Both the position numbers and the translations under genes were made by a program. A stretch of 64,000 bases of DNA, taken from NCBI RefSeq assembly GCF_018122735.1, contig NZ_JAGRRD010000001.1, positions 1,141,622 through 1,205,621 of the forward strand. Direction: 5' to 3'. Below, piece after piece: positions 1 through 9,548 of this stretch (the first letter of the stretch is position 1; the number at the start of each line of letters is the position of its first letter). The notes beneath the pieces are model-generated. The model did not search any database. It saw nothing but the letters and a program-made list of their open reading frames with translations, and was not told the DNA's origin. Source of the DNA: Azoarcus sp. L1K30 (GTDB lineage Bacteria > Pseudomonadota > Gammaproteobacteria > Burkholderiales > Rhodocyclaceae).

Positions 1-518
1 TCGTCATACATCGCACCGTAGACAGTCAGTCCCTTGAGCGGATGAATCTCACCCGTTCCACCCGAGAAGGTGTTGGGAATCGCACGACTGCCCGAGCTCG
101 ACAGCAACATGCTCTTGTGCAGCTGACGACCATACTTTGCATTCAGCAGGTCCTGATATTTGAACTTGACGAAGGCCTGACCGACCTTGCCAAACGAGTC
201 CTGGATGTCGCCGCCGTGGTCGACCGAGAGCACATCGGCGGTAACGCGGCCACTCGAGCCCAGACGGGTCACGCTGTAACCGGAGAGCCCGAAACCGACC
301 ATGTCAGCGAAATACGGCGATTCATAGTTCAGTTGCAGACCCAGGCCCGACTGGCTGCGATCATTCAGACCATTCTCGTAGTCTCGGTCGAAATAGATGC
401 CTCGAACCTTCATTTCGAGCGAATGGCCTTCCAGCTCTGCCGCAGTTGCGACGCCGGAGATCATCGCACTCCCGAGCAGCACCTGCACCAACAGTGTTGA
501 AATCCTCTTCTGTTTCAT
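1..518 (-). CDS. OprD-family outer-membrane porin, N-terminal part (runs off the window)
   Basis: Outer-membrane beta-barrel channel, probably for uptake of small carboxylates. The first ~26 residues are a signal peptide (basic start MKQKR, hydrophobic core, Ala-rich cleavage region ending ATAAELEG). The mature part has alternating barrel-like strands and the OprD-type stretch NAKYGRQLHKSMLLSSSGSR, followed by IPNTFSGG. AAGGAG lies upstream of the ATG at 516-518. The 3' part is outside the window. It is the last visible gene of the minus-strand tricarballylate/itaconate-type block, so an entry port for that substrate is plausible, but a 276-base gap with room for its own promoter separates it from the isomerase gene. 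The family call is fairly secure; the substrate is inferred from position only. Confidence 0.75.
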   Translation of the reverse strand, partial: MKQKRISTLLVQVLLGSAMISGVATAAELEGHSLEMKVRGIYFDRDYENGLNDRSQSGLGLQLNYESPYFADMVGFGLSGYSVTRLGSSGRVTADVLSVDHGGDIQDSFGKVGQAFVKFKYQDLLNAKYGRQLHKSMLLSSSGSRAIPNTFSGGTGEIHPLKGLTVYGAMYD

Positions 519-794
519 GTTGTCTCCTTGGTTATTTGGGGCTGCTATCGCAGCGCTGCGGACAAGAACAAGCACCCGTCGTCGTCGCAACAAGGCAAAG
601 TATGGACAACTGCTTTAATGCTTGGAAATGCAATGGATGCAGTCATTAATGCGTATTTCGCATCAGACAGCATTCGCGTGCACGGCATGTGATCGGGCAT
701 GGTCCCGCACTGATCGTTGCCCAAGTGCTACCCTGCCCGACCCGGTCGCCGAGCGAGGTGTGGCGCCCACTGCCGTTCACGGCCGATGCGTGGC
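519..794. other. Intergenic leader of the porin gene
   Basis: No credible gene is seen here. The stretch is locally more AT-rich near 600-680 than its surroundings and probably carries the porin promoter. No clear terminator for the isomerase gene was found. Confidence 0.4.
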
Positions 795-1898
795 TCAGAC
801 CTGGGAGGGGGCCTCGCTTGCGGCCACCGGTACGTGCACATGGCCAATGAACAGGGGCCGCGCAGTACGCACCAGTCCGGCGACCGCGAACGCGGGGTTC
901 TCCGCCGTGGCGTCAGCTGCTGGCTGCATGCGAATGCTGAGCGCGCCTGCCGGATGTTCGATGGTAATGAGGTTCGGGTCGGCTTCACTGCGTCTCGCAT
1001 AGCGTGCGGGCACCGTGCCCTCGATGCTTGAGGCGGCCGCAAGACACAACGCCCCGGTCACGGCGAAGGCCGAATGGCAGGTCCATGGCGTGAAATACCG
1101 CGACGCGATGCTGCCATCGCGTTCGGGCGTGGCGACAAGGGCGATCTTGGGCAGCACCGACGCGCTGACGTCGCCCAGACCGGCGCGGCGGCCGATTTCA
1201 AGCCGGATCTTCTCCAATCGGGCTTTCAGATCGATATCGCCGTCGAGCACCTGTTTCGACTCATGGCCGGTGCGGCCGAGCGATTCGGCAGCCACGAACA
1301 CCAGCGGGGATGCAAAGTCGATGCAGGTGACCTCGATCCCGTCGACGACATCGACCCGGCTTCCGGTAGGAAAGAGCTTGCCGGTCTTGGCGCCCGCAGC
1401 GTCGAGAAAGTTGAGCACGATAGGCGCACCGCCGCCGGGCACACCGTCGATGCGGGTATCGCCTTCGTAAGTCACCTTGCCACCCGGCGTCTGCACGATG
1501 GCTTCGACGACCTTGCCGGTGTTGCGGTTGAGAATGCGCAGCGTGGTCACCGGATCGCTGGCCTTCACCAGACCGTTCTCGATGGCGTAGGGCCCGACTC
1601 CGGCGAGCATGTTGCCGCAGTTGGGCATGGTGTCCACGGTCGATTGATCGATCGAGACCTGCGCAAACAGATATTCGATGTCGATCCCTTCACGCGAAGA
1701 CGGACTCACGACGACGACCTTGCTCGTCAGCGTATCGCCGCCGCCAATTCCATCCACCTGGCGGATATGGGGCGAGCCCATCGCCGCAAGCAGGACACGG
1801 TCGCGCTCGCCGGGATCGGCGGGCAGATCACGGGCTTGAAAGTACGGGCCCTTCGAGGTCCCGCCGCGCATCAGGGTGCAGCAAATCGTCTTCAGCAT
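795..1898 (-). CDS. PrpF/GalD-family isomerase (4-oxalomesaconate tautomerase or aconitate delta-isomerase type)
   Basis: 367-residue cofactor-independent isomerase of the PrpF fold (two diaminopimelate-epimerase-like halves). The family shifts double bonds in tricarboxylic acids: GalD tautomerises 4-oxalomesaconate, PrpF isomerises methylaconitate, and fungal Adi1 interconverts cis- and trans-aconitate. Visible hallmarks are the N-terminal LMRGGTSKG, GIGGGDTLTSK, the active-site Cys in MPNCGNMLAGVGP (Cys94) and a second Cys in WTCHSAFAVTG. The start at 1898 (MLKTICC) matches family N-termini; a 25-residue upstream extension is rejected. No aromatic ring-cleavage gene is nearby, whereas tcuA and tcuB and a decarboxylase-like lyase are, so an aconitate isomerase role is favoured over gallate catabolism. 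The exact substrate is inferred. Confidence 0.8.
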   Translation of the reverse strand: MLKTICCTLMRGGTSKGPYFQARDLPADPGERDRVLLAAMGSPHIRQVDGIGGGDTLTSKVVVVSPSSREGIDIEYLFAQVSIDQSTVDTMPNCGNMLAGVGPYAIENGLVKASDPVTTLRILNRNTGKVVEAIVQTPGGKVTYEGDTRIDGVPGGGAPIVLNFLDAAGAKTGKLFPTGSRVDVVDGIEVTCIDFASPLVFVAAESLGRTGHESKQVLDGDIDLKARLEKIRLEIGRRAGLGDVSASVLPKIALVATPERDGSIASRYFTPWTCHSAFAVTGALCLAAASSIEGTVPARYARRSEADPNLITIEHPAGALSIRMQPAADATAENPAFAVAGLVRTARPLFIGHVHVPVAASEAPSQV

Positions 1899-2035
1899 GT
1901 TGTTCTCGTTCCGCCACGAAGATCGGCAATGCGCCATTTTCCGGCCGAACGACTTACACATGAAATGAAACAAACAGAAGGATTATTGCCATTTTCGCAT
2001 CACAGAAGCCGATATCGAAAAACAGGCCTGGGACC

Positions 2036-2992
2036 TCAATCCAGCAGGAATTGCCTTACGTGGGCGAAAGCCTCACCGAAATAGGACTCGTAGGTGTCGC
2101 GCTCAACGAAGCCCAGATGCGGCGTGGCCAGGACCTGCGGATGGCCGGCATACGCCCTTGCGCCCGCGGGTTCGTCCTCGAATACGTCGAGCGCCGCCTG
2201 GGCCGGACGTCCGCTGGCGAGCGCGGCGAGCAAGGCGCCCGGCGCGATCAGTTCGGCGCGGCTGGTGTTGACCAGCAGGCTGTCCTGCGGCATTGCCGTC
2301 AGGTCTTCGACGGTGACGACGTGGCGGGTGTCGGCATTGAGTCGAAGATGCAGGCTCACCACATCGGCGCAGGCGAAGAACGCACGGCGATCCGCGATGA
2401 AGGTGTGACCGGCCTGCTCCGCCGAGGCCCGCGAACCCTCGCGTCCATGCACCACCACTTTCATGCCGAAGGCCTTGCCGAAGGATGCGACCCGCGCGCC
2501 GATCTTGCCGTGCGCCCACACACCGAGCGTTCGCCCATGCAGCGAACGTCCGAGGCGCTCATTCTCGATCCGGTCTTCGCTACGCTGCCATACGCCCGCC
2601 GCAAGCAGGCTGGCGTATGGCACGACCCGGCGCGACGCGGCCAGAATGAGCGACCAGGTGAGCTCGGCCGGTGCGATCGGGTTGCCGGTGCCATCCCGCA
2701 CTTCGATGCCATGCCGTTTGCAGGCTTCGAGATCGATGCAGCCGGACAGCCTGCCGGTCTGAACGATGAGCTTGAGCTCGGGCAAGGCCTCGATCACCGC
2801 CGCGGTGATCGAACTCCGTTCACGAATCAGCACCAGGCAGCGCGTGCCGCGCAATGCCTCGATGAGCTCGGCCTCGTCGTCGATGTGCGCCGTGAGCACA
2901 TTGAGCTCGGCGCAGACACCATCGAGAATTCGCGCGGCATCGAGTTTTGCGACAATGCCCTGGTAGTCGTCCAGCACAGTGACTGTCGTCAT
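2036..2992 (-). CDS. D-isomer-specific 2-hydroxyacid dehydrogenase family protein
   Basis: 318-residue NAD(P)-dependent dehydrogenase of the D-2-hydroxyacid (phosphoglycerate dehydrogenase-like) family. The N-terminal catalytic half (1-~100), the Rossmann domain and the C-terminal catalytic segment are all present, with the expected Arg (VNTSRAELI), Glu (FEDEPAG) and His (ATPHLGF). The nucleotide-binding loop reads WAHGKIG, so the first Gly of GxGxxG is Ala. Its start overlaps the MFS stop by four bases (ATGA), indicating translational coupling. It sits in the tcu block, where it might reduce a 2-oxo acid or oxidise a hydroxy acid derived from the substrate. The substrate cannot be read from the sequence. 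Confidence 0.85.
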   Translation of the reverse strand: MTTVTVLDDYQGIVAKLDAARILDGVCAELNVLTAHIDDEAELIEALRGTRCLVLIRERSSITAAVIEALPELKLIVQTGRLSGCIDLEACKRHGIEVRDGTGNPIAPAELTWSLILAASRRVVPYASLLAAGVWQRSEDRIENERLGRSLHGRTLGVWAHGKIGARVASFGKAFGMKVVVHGREGSRASAEQAGHTFIADRRAFFACADVVSLHLRLNADTRHVVTVEDLTAMPQDSLLVNTSRAELIAPGALLAALASGRPAQAALDVFEDEPAGARAYAGHPQVLATPHLGFVERDTYESYFGEAFAHVRQFLLD

Positions 2993-4308
2993 GTTGCAGC
3001 CTTCCTTTGCCCGTTTGGCGTGATGTGTGTGATGCCGAGCTCGGCATACAGGGGACGCAGATGAACCCGCAGGCGCTCCAGCCCGAAGCGGAAACGCAAT
3101 GCCACCAGCAGCAGCAAAACGCCTGCTGCAAGCAGCGTCATCTCCGGCCCGGCGCGCTCGGCGACCCAGCCAGCAACCAACCCGCCCGCAGCCGCCGCAC
3201 CGAGATTGGCTGCGGTGTAGAGCGCCAGCACCCGTCCGCGCAAACCCGTGGGCAGAATCGTCTGCAGAATCGTGTTGGTCGACGCGTTCCCGGCAATCAT
3301 GCCGAAACCGAGCAGAAACAGCAGCATGCACGCGAGCCAAACCGCATCGGTGAGCGCGAAACCGGTCAACGCGCACGCGGCGAGCAGATTTGCACTCGCG
3401 ATGGTCCCCGTCAGACCCCGCACCGACTGCCGGGTCACCAGATACAGCGAGGCGCACAGTGCGCCCGCGCCCGCACTGCCCAGTAGCGCGCCGAGCATGT
3501 CCGGCCCGCCATGAAATACGTCGCGTGCGAACGCCGGCATCATCGGCAGATAGCTGGCGGCAAAGAAATTGAGCAAGGCCACCTGCAGCAACAGACCGCC
3601 CACCGGAATGCTGTTGCGCACATAGTCGAAGCCCTCGCGCAGTGCGGAGCCAAACGGCATCGGGCGCGGACGCTCGAAGGGACTGTCGATGCTCACTAAG
3701 GCAAGGATCACGCCAACGAAGGACAGACCGTTTACGGCGAAGCAGAAGGCCTCCGAGCTGAGCCCCAGCAGCATGCCCGCGAGCGGAGGCCCGATGAAGC
3801 GGGCAACGTTGAAGGTCAGCGCGTTGAGCGCAATCGCATTCGGGATGTCCTCCCGCTTCGCTACCAGTTGCCCTGCCAGCGCGTGGCGCAGGGGCGCATC
3901 GAAGCTGTTGAGCACTCCGAGCACGGCCGCAGCGATCAGGATCACCCAGGGCCGAATCAGGTCGAGATAGGTCATTGCAGCCAACGCCACCGCCTGCACG
4001 AGCATCAGGCTCTGTATGACGATCATCAGCCGTTTGCGGTCGGCGCGGTCGATGATGATGCCCGCAAACGGCGCCAGCACGAGTTGCGGCGCCTGACTCA
4101 GGAAGGCGACCCCGCCGAGCAATGCGGTAGAGCCCGTGAGCCGATACACCAGCCAGCCCAGCGCAACCTGCTGAATCCAGGTACCCAGCAGCGATAGGGA
4201 CTGCCCGAGAAAGTAGCGACGATATGAGCGGCTTTGTAGCGCGCGCCAGGACGATCTGCGGGGCGAATCCGTTCGCGCAGGCAGCGGATCGTCCCGGCGC
4301 GCGGTCAT
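2989..4308 (-). CDS. MFS transporter, EntS-like (MFS_3) family
   Basis: 439-residue inner-membrane protein with about 12 hydrophobic segments. The N-terminus carries the characteristic [19 protein letters not shown], and the first intracellular loop has DRADRKRL. The family usually exports siderophores, drugs or metabolites by proton antiport. Overlaps of four bases with tcuB upstream and with the dehydrogenase downstream make it part of a tight operon. In Salmonella the third tcu gene, tcuC, is also an MFS protein but a citrate-type importer; this one is of a different MFS branch, so transport of tricarballylate is only a guess from position. A close paralogue lies at 17887-19155. Confidence 0.85.
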   Translation of the reverse strand: MTARRDDPLPARTDSPRRSSWRALQSRSYRRYFLGQSLSLLGTWIQQVALGWLVYRLTGSTALLGGVAFLSQAPQLVLAPFAGIIIDRADRKRLMIVIQSLMLVQAVALAAMTYLDLIRPWVILIAAAVLGVLNSFDAPLRHALAGQLVAKREDIPNAIALNALTFNVARFIGPPLAGMLLGLSSEAFCFAVNGLSFVGVILALVSIDSPFERPRPMPFGSALREGFDYVRNSIPVGGLLLQVALLNFFAASYLPMMPAFARDVFHGGPDMLGALLGSAGAGALCASLYLVTRQSVRGLTGTIASANLLAACALTGFALTDAVWLACMLLFLLGFGMIAGNASTNTILQTILPTGLRGRVLALYTAANLGAAAAGGLVAGWVAERAGPEMTLLAAGVLLLLVALRFRFGLERLRVHLRPLYAELGITHITPNGQRKAAT

Positions 4309-5474
4309 GACTCGCTACCCACGCCAACCGGATTCGGCTGACGCTTCTCGATGGCCCACTTCAACAGGGCGGCGCTGCGGTAGAAGCCATGACCGAACTT
4401 GCCATAGGGCATGGTCAGGAAGAAGGCCATCACCACGCCCAGATGCACCGCCAGCAGCAGGCCCATCGCCCCCGTCTCACGCCCGGCAAGGAGCGCCAGT
4501 CCGGTCAGGCTGACCATGAAAAGCAGCACGATGAAAGCCCGATCCATCGGTTTCTGTGCCGCGTCGCCATGCTCGGGATGACGCTTCAGGTTGAGCCACA
4601 GCAGCCCTGCAGGTCCGATCAGCAGGCCGATCCCACCCACTGTGCCGAGCAGTACCGGCAAGCTGGTGTAATCGTAGGGCGCCTCCCAGCCGAAGAAATA
4701 GTGGTACGCGGTGGCCAGGCTGGTCGCTGCGAAGCACAGCATGAAGCCGTAGAAAGTGAAATGGTGGAATCGACGTCGCCACAAGGTGAAGGCGTCGTCC
4801 TCGTTGTTGCATCCCAGCCCGTGTCCGCCATCCAGGTACTTCAGCCGCAGCACGTCCTGCGTGGTTTCCGCGATCGCGGCACCGCTCGCACTGCCGGGTG
4901 CGACCTCGCGCCAGAAACGCGCTACCCCGATACCGAGCGCCAGCACTGCGAACAGGAACACCGGTACGAACATGCCCGCCAACAGGTTGTGCGGAAAAAT
5001 GGCGTAGAAATCACCCGCCAGCGGCGCATGAAAGAGACCGCCCTTGAGCACCATGGCCAGCACCAGGAACAGTGCCAGACCACCCGCCAACGCCATCGCT
5101 ACGGTAACCCCGTTGTTTCGGTACAGCTTGCCGAAACCGGCCGGCCAGGCGTAATCGGAGTAGGTCGTCGCCCTCACCTTCGCCATCGCCTGTGGCACGT
5201 TCACCGCAAACTCGTGCGGCGGTGCGTATTGGCAGGCGTGCAGACAGGCACCACAGTTATGGCACAGGTTGGCGAGGTAATGCACATCGGCCGGCTCGAA
5301 CGTCAGGCGACGGGTCATGGCCGGAAACACCGCGCAAAATCCTTCGCAATAGCGGCACGCATTGCAGATCTGCATGATGCGCCCGACTTCCTCCTCGGCC
5401 GCACTGGCGATCGGGATCACCCGCCCCATGGCCAGTTCGCTTGCCTCTTGCGCCAGTGCTTCAAGCCGCTGCAT
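4305..5474 (-). CDS. tcuB: Tricarballylate utilisation iron-sulfur membrane protein TcuB
   Basis: 389-residue membrane electron-transfer protein that, as shown for Salmonella TcuB, reoxidises the FAD of TcuA and passes electrons to the quinone pool. Two ferredoxin-like [4Fe-4S] motifs are visible: Cys37/40/43/47 ([11 protein letters not shown]) and Cys71/74/77/81 ([11 protein letters not shown]). About six membrane helices follow, with His residues suitable for haem or quinone sites ([17 protein letters not shown]). It overlaps the 3' end of tcuA by 14 bases. Length and architecture match the family closely. Confidence 0.92.
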   Translation of the reverse strand: MQRLEALAQEASELAMGRVIPIASAAEEEVGRIMQICNACRYCEGFCAVFPAMTRRLTFEPADVHYLANLCHNCGACLHACQYAPPHEFAVNVPQAMAKVRATTYSDYAWPAGFGKLYRNNGVTVAMALAGGLALFLVLAMVLKGGLFHAPLAGDFYAIFPHNLLAGMFVPVFLFAVLALGIGVARFWREVAPGSASGAAIAETTQDVLRLKYLDGGHGLGCNNEDDAFTLWRRRFHHFTFYGFMLCFAATSLATAYHYFFGWEAPYDYTSLPVLLGTVGGIGLLIGPAGLLWLNLKRHPEHGDAAQKPMDRAFIVLLFMVSLTGLALLAGRETGAMGLLLAVHLGVVMAFFLTMPYGKFGHGFYRSAALLKWAIEKRQPNPVGVGSES

Positions 5475-6888
5475 GTTCCACTCCCTTCTTCAGTGCCGCC
5501 GCTGCAGCATGGGCGCCGGCAATGCGGCCGAACGCGGTTCCGATGGTCATTCCGACACCGGCGGTATAGCCCTTCCCCAGCACGTTGCCGGCCATCATCT
5601 CGCCCGCGACGAACAGGTTGGCGCTGGGCACGCCGGAAAAATGCACGGCCGCCGCCTCATTCACCTTCAGTCCGAGGTAGGTGAAGGTGATGCCGGGTCT
5701 GAGCGCGTAGCCACGGAACGGCGGCTTGTCGATGGGCAAGGCCCAGTGCGTCTTTGCCGGTGCGAGGCCCTCGGTGTGGCAGTCGTCGAGCACGGTGTGA
5801 TCGAAGCGGCCGATGCGGCAGGCGGCGTTGTACTCGCGCACGGTCCGCACGAAGGTCGCCTCGTCGAGACCGAGCTTGCGCGCCAACTCCTCGAGCGTGT
5901 TGGCGGTCTCGCCCGGAAATACCGGCGGCATGAAGCGCCCGTTGGCCTTGGCGTCGATCACCGAAAACCCGATCTGCCCCGGCTGCTGCGCCACCAGGCG
6001 CCCCCAGATCGCGTAGCGTTTGGGCCAGAAGTCCTCACCCTCGTCGTAGAAGCGCTCGGCGTTGCGATTGACCACGATGCCCAGCGACACGCAGTCGATG
6101 CGGGTGCAGATCCCGCCGTCGTATTGCGGTGCGCGTGCATCGATGGCCACGCAGTGCGACTGCGACGGATCGCCTATGCTGTCGGCGCCTGCATCAATCA
6201 TGAACTTGAGCAGCACACCACGGTTGAAGCGGGTACCGCGGATGGCAAAGTTGTCCGCCGGCCACTCGCCGTCGGCATTCTGCCCCCAGGCCTCGCGCAG
6301 CCATTCGCGGTTCGACTCGAAACCGCCCGCGGCCATCACGCAGGCACGGGCGGCGATGCGCTCGGTGCCGACCCAGGCCGCACGGAATTCGCCGTTCTCG
6401 AGCTCGAGCCGTTCGACGGGTGCGTTGTACCGGACCTGCACGCCCAACGCCTCGGCGCTGCGGTAGTAGGCATTCACCAGCGCCTTGCCGCCGCCCATGA
6501 AGAAGGCGTTGGTGCGCGACAGATGCAGCGTACCCGACAGCGAGGGCTGGAAATTCACACCGTGCTTGCGCATCCAGTCGCGACAGCGCGACGACTCGCG
6601 GATCGCCAGGCGCGCCAGCTTCTCGTCGGTGATGCCGCCGGTGACCTTGAGCAGGTCCTCCCAGAACTCCTGTTCCGGATAGGCCCCGGTCAGCACGTCC
6701 TGGGGCGCGTCATGCATGCAGCGCAGATTGCGGGTATGGGCCGAGTTGCCCCCACGCCATTCGCGCGGTGCCGCTTCCAGCAGCAGCACCGAGGCCCCCG
6801 CTTCACGGGCAACCAGCGCGGCACACAGCGCGGCATTGCCGCCACCGATCACCAGCACATCCACGCTGTTCGAATTCAATTCAGTCAT
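5461..6888 (-). CDS. tcuA: FAD-dependent tricarballylate dehydrogenase TcuA
   Basis: 475-residue flavoprotein of the fumarate-reductase/succinate-dehydrogenase FAD family. In Salmonella, TcuA oxidises tricarballylate to cis-aconitate. The N-terminal dinucleotide-binding motif [17 protein letters not shown] is followed by an acidic strand end (LLLEAAP). The C-terminal region has the FAD loop [18 protein letters not shown]. The start at 6888 (MTELNSN) is preferred because AGGAG lies nine bases upstream; an upstream ATG at 6918 would add ten unconserved residues. It is followed directly by tcuB, and the LysR gene lies 110 bases upstream on the same strand. Confidence 0.92.
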   Translation of the reverse strand: MTELNSNSVDVLVIGGGNAALCAALVAREAGASVLLLEAAPREWRGGNSAHTRNLRCMHDAPQDVLTGAYPEQEFWEDLLKVTGGITDEKLARLAIRESSRCRDWMRKHGVNFQPSLSGTLHLSRTNAFFMGGGKALVNAYYRSAEALGVQVRYNAPVERLELENGEFRAAWVGTERIAARACVMAAGGFESNREWLREAWGQNADGEWPADNFAIRGTRFNRGVLLKFMIDAGADSIGDPSQSHCVAIDARAPQYDGGICTRIDCVSLGIVVNRNAERFYDEGEDFWPKRYAIWGRLVAQQPGQIGFSVIDAKANGRFMPPVFPGETANTLEELARKLGLDEATFVRTVREYNAACRIGRFDHTVLDDCHTEGLAPAKTHWALPIDKPPFRGYALRPGITFTYLGLKVNEAAAVHFSGVPSANLFVAGEMMAGNVLGKGYTAGVGMTIGTAFGRIAGAHAAAAALKKGVEHAAA

Positions 6889-6998
6889 TTCAAGCACTCC
6901 TGTGTCCCTGGGCGCCACGCTGATTCGGGTCCGGCGCCTGCGGTGATCGAACTATCTCGCGGACACGGGCGCCAACCCAAAGCCGGTCCGAGATTCGG

Positions 6999-7931
6999 CT
7001 ATCTCGAATCGAGATGGGCGAGATCCACCCCACGCCAGTCGCCGTTCTCGACCAGCTGACGCACCCGCTTCACGAGCAGGGCACGCGTTGCGAGCACAGC
7101 AGGCGACATTTCATCTTCGGACAGGCTGCACAGCAGATTCGGCCGTGACAGACCGGCATCACCCAGCTCCACCCAGCGCAGGCGGGTGTCGGCCTCGGGC
7201 TGGCGGGCGAGTGCCGCCCAAGGCTGCATGGTGGCACCGATGTCATGGCGCACCATGTCCATCAGGACGTACAGCGAATCCACCTCGGCGACGATATTCG
7301 GTGACACCTGACACGCACTGAACGCACTGTCGATCACCCGCCTCAGACCATGGCGATGGGTCGGTAGCACCAGCGGCATGTCCTTCAGATCGGCGAGACG
7401 GGATGGCAGCGGCGACTCGGCGGTTGCACTGCGAATCAGCAACAGGCGCTCGTTCAACAATGGCCGCACGCTCCAGCGTCGGCCACGCTCGCCGTCGAAC
7501 AACACGGCCATGTCGAGCTCCCGCGCATTGAGCATCTGGCCGAGATGGCCGGACATCGCCTCGACCAGACGGATGCGGATCTCCGGGTACTGTGCCCGCA
7601 TCGCCTCGATCAACGCAAAGCCTAGAACGCCTGCACTCGTTGGCGCCAGCCCCACGCTGACCACGCCCGACAGGCGCGAGGCCTGCGCGGCGTGCGCCGC
7701 CTCTTCGGCATGGCGCAGACTGAGTTGCGCATGGGCGACGAAGGCCAGCCCGGCCTCGGTCGGTTCGACCCCCCAGCTCGTTCGCTGCAGCAGGCGGGTG
7801 CTCAGCTCGCTCTCCAGCTTCTGGATCTGCAGACTGATGGCAGACTGGGCAACGCCGAGATCGAGCGCGGCCTGACTGATACTGCCGAGCTCGACCGTGC
7901 GCAACAAATAGCGCAACTGCCTGAGTTCCAT
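6999..7931 (-). CDS. LysR-family transcriptional regulator (TcuR-like by context)
   Basis: 310-residue LysR-type regulator. The N-terminal winged helix-turn-helix (residues 1-60) includes SISQAALDLGVAQSAISLQI and QKLESELSTRLLQR. A periplasmic-binding-protein-like effector domain follows (about 90-295). In Salmonella the neighbouring LysR protein TcuR activates tcuABC in response to tricarballylate. Here the gene lies between the lyase gene and tcuA, all on the minus strand, so it may control the whole block. The family call is certain; the name tcuR is inferred from position. Confidence 0.88.
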   Translation of the reverse strand: MELRQLRYLLRTVELGSISQAALDLGVAQSAISLQIQKLESELSTRLLQRTSWGVEPTEAGLAFVAHAQLSLRHAEEAAHAAQASRLSGVVSVGLAPTSAGVLGFALIEAMRAQYPEIRIRLVEAMSGHLGQMLNARELDMAVLFDGERGRRWSVRPLLNERLLLIRSATAESPLPSRLADLKDMPLVLPTHRHGLRRVIDSAFSACQVSPNIVAEVDSLYVLMDMVRHDIGATMQPWAALARQPEADTRLRWVELGDAGLSRPNLLCSLSEDEMSPAVLATRALLVKRVRQLVENGDWRGVDLAHLDSR

Positions 7932-8130
7932 CGCTCAAGACTCCATGTGTGTACTCAGTTCTCGCTGAGAATCGCCACCTGCGCCAGCTCGTCGCCGGGC
8001 GCCTCGCCGGACCGGGCCGGCACCTCATCGCGGATGGAATCGGCCCGCGCGCCAAGCCCCGGATCGACCAGGGTTGGACAATCCAGCTGCCAGCGGGCGA
8101 GGCGCTCGACGAGAGAGAAGCCGGCCTCCA

Positions 8131-9489
8131 TCAGGACGGCCGGCCTGCCGCGCGGGCAAGCACCTTGTCCACCATCACGCCCGCCTGACCCAGGTAGTTC
8201 GCCGGATCGCACAGCTTTGCCAGCGCCGCGCGGTCGAGATGAACGTTGATCTCAGGGTGATCGGCCAGGATGTCGAGCAGCGGACGGTTGGTCCGGATCG
8301 CTTCGCGACACAGGTCATACACCAGGTCGTGCGCATATTCGCGACCGATGTAGGGGCCGAGGCCCATCATCACCGCTTCGGACATCACCAGGCCGTTGGT
8401 CAGGTCGATGTTGGCGCGCATGTTGCCCTCGTCCACTTCCAGCCCTTCGAGCACGAAACGTGTCTGCTTGAGCGCTCCGGCGAGCAGGCAGAAGGCTTCG
8501 GGCAAGGCGATCCATTCGATCTCCCACGGACCGGTCGAACGTTCGTGGTCGGCGATCATCGCGTCCATCAGTGCAGCCGCGTGCTGACGCACCACCGACA
8601 CCGACGCGTGGATATAGCAGCTGGAGATCGGGTTACGCTTCTGCGGCATGGTGCTGCTCGAACCGCGCCCCGGTGCGAACGGCTCATACACTTCGGCGAC
8701 TTCGTGCTGCATCATCAGCTTCACGTCCATCGCGATCTTGCCCAGCGAGCCGCCGACCAGACCGAGAAAGGCGCCGACTTCCGCAATCGTGTCGCGCACG
8801 GTGTGCCAGGCAATGTCAGGCTGCGCCAGGCCCAGTTCGGCCATCAGGCCCGCCTGGGTTTCCATGGCCCCGGTTTCGATCGAGGCCAGCGTGCCGCAGG
8901 CGCCGCCAAATTCGCCCATCAGCACGCGCGGACGCAACTGGGCCAGACGCTCGCGGTGACGCTCGATGCCCGCGAGGATGGCTGCGGTCTTGAAGCCGAA
9001 GGTCACCGGAATCGCCTGCTGCAGGTTGCTGCGTCCGATCACGGGGGTGTCACGGTAGCGGCTGGACAGCGACACCAGCGCGTCGGAAATGCCCTTGAGC
9101 TCACCGTCGATGATCTCCAGACCTTCGCGGATCTGCATCACGGTGGCGGTATCGGTGATGTCCTGGGTGGTCGCGCCCCAATGGCAGAACTCACCGAGCT
9201 TGTCGCGGCACAGCGCGTTGAGCTGGGAGACGACGCCCAGCACCGGATAGCCGATGCGCTCGGTCTGCTCGCGCAGCTTGTCCATGTCGATCTTGTCGAT
9301 GTCGCAGTTGCGGACGATTTCGTCGGCGGCCTCCTGCGGGATGATGCCGAGACGGCCCTGCACGACCGCGAGTGCGCGCTCGATGTCGAGGTATTTCTCG
9401 GTCCGGTTGCGGTCCGACCACACCTCGCGCATGGCGTCGGTGCTGAAGATGTTGCCGAAGATCTGCGAGTCGATGATGCTGGCGCCCAT
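8131..9489 (-). CDS. Fumarase/aspartase-superfamily lyase, 3-carboxymuconate-cycloisomerase/adenylosuccinate-lyase group
   Basis: 452-residue homotetrameric-type lyase of the class II fumarase superfamily. The signature GSSSTMPQKRNPI (residues 276-288) and upstream HWGATTQDITDTA (103-115) and GRSNLQQAIPVTFG place it in the branch containing PcaB (3-carboxy-cis,cis-muconate cycloisomerase) and adenylosuccinate lyase. Neither pcaC/pcaD nor purine-synthesis genes are near, and the gene sits between the CitE-like lyase and tcuA. The fungal trans-aconitate decarboxylase Tad1 belongs to the same branch, so decarboxylation of aconitate to itaconate is a good alternative function. GGAG precedes the ATG at 9489. 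The family call is firm; the reaction is unproven. Confidence 0.85.
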   Translation of the reverse strand: MGASIIDSQIFGNIFSTDAMREVWSDRNRTEKYLDIERALAVVQGRLGIIPQEAADEIVRNCDIDKIDMDKLREQTERIGYPVLGVVSQLNALCRDKLGEFCHWGATTQDITDTATVMQIREGLEIIDGELKGISDALVSLSSRYRDTPVIGRSNLQQAIPVTFGFKTAAILAGIERHRERLAQLRPRVLMGEFGGACGTLASIETGAMETQAGLMAELGLAQPDIAWHTVRDTIAEVGAFLGLVGGSLGKIAMDVKLMMQHEVAEVYEPFAPGRGSSSTMPQKRNPISSCYIHASVSVVRQHAAALMDAMIADHERSTGPWEIEWIALPEAFCLLAGALKQTRFVLEGLEVDEGNMRANIDLTNGLVMSEAVMMGLGPYIGREYAHDLVYDLCREAIRTNRPLLDILADHPEINVHLDRAALAKLCDPANYLGQAGVMVDKVLARAAGRPS

Positions 9490-9548
9490 GATGGATGCTC
9501 CTCAAATTCTGTGTCTGTATATGGAAATGTGTTGGGTCGTCGTGGTGC

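Noticed and set aside
2993-4327. Upstream extension of the 2-hydroxyacid dehydrogenase frame to 763 codons (2036-4327)
   Set aside because: The extension lies in a shadow frame of the MFS gene, which has clear family motifs; the dehydrogenase starts at 2992.
5362-7059. Long plus-strand frame opposite tcuA
   Set aside because: High-GC shadow of tcuA with no family resemblance and no RBS.
7955-8212. 85-codon minus-strand frame between the LysR and lyase genes
   Set aside because: Overlaps the lyase 3' end out of frame and has no recognisable product.
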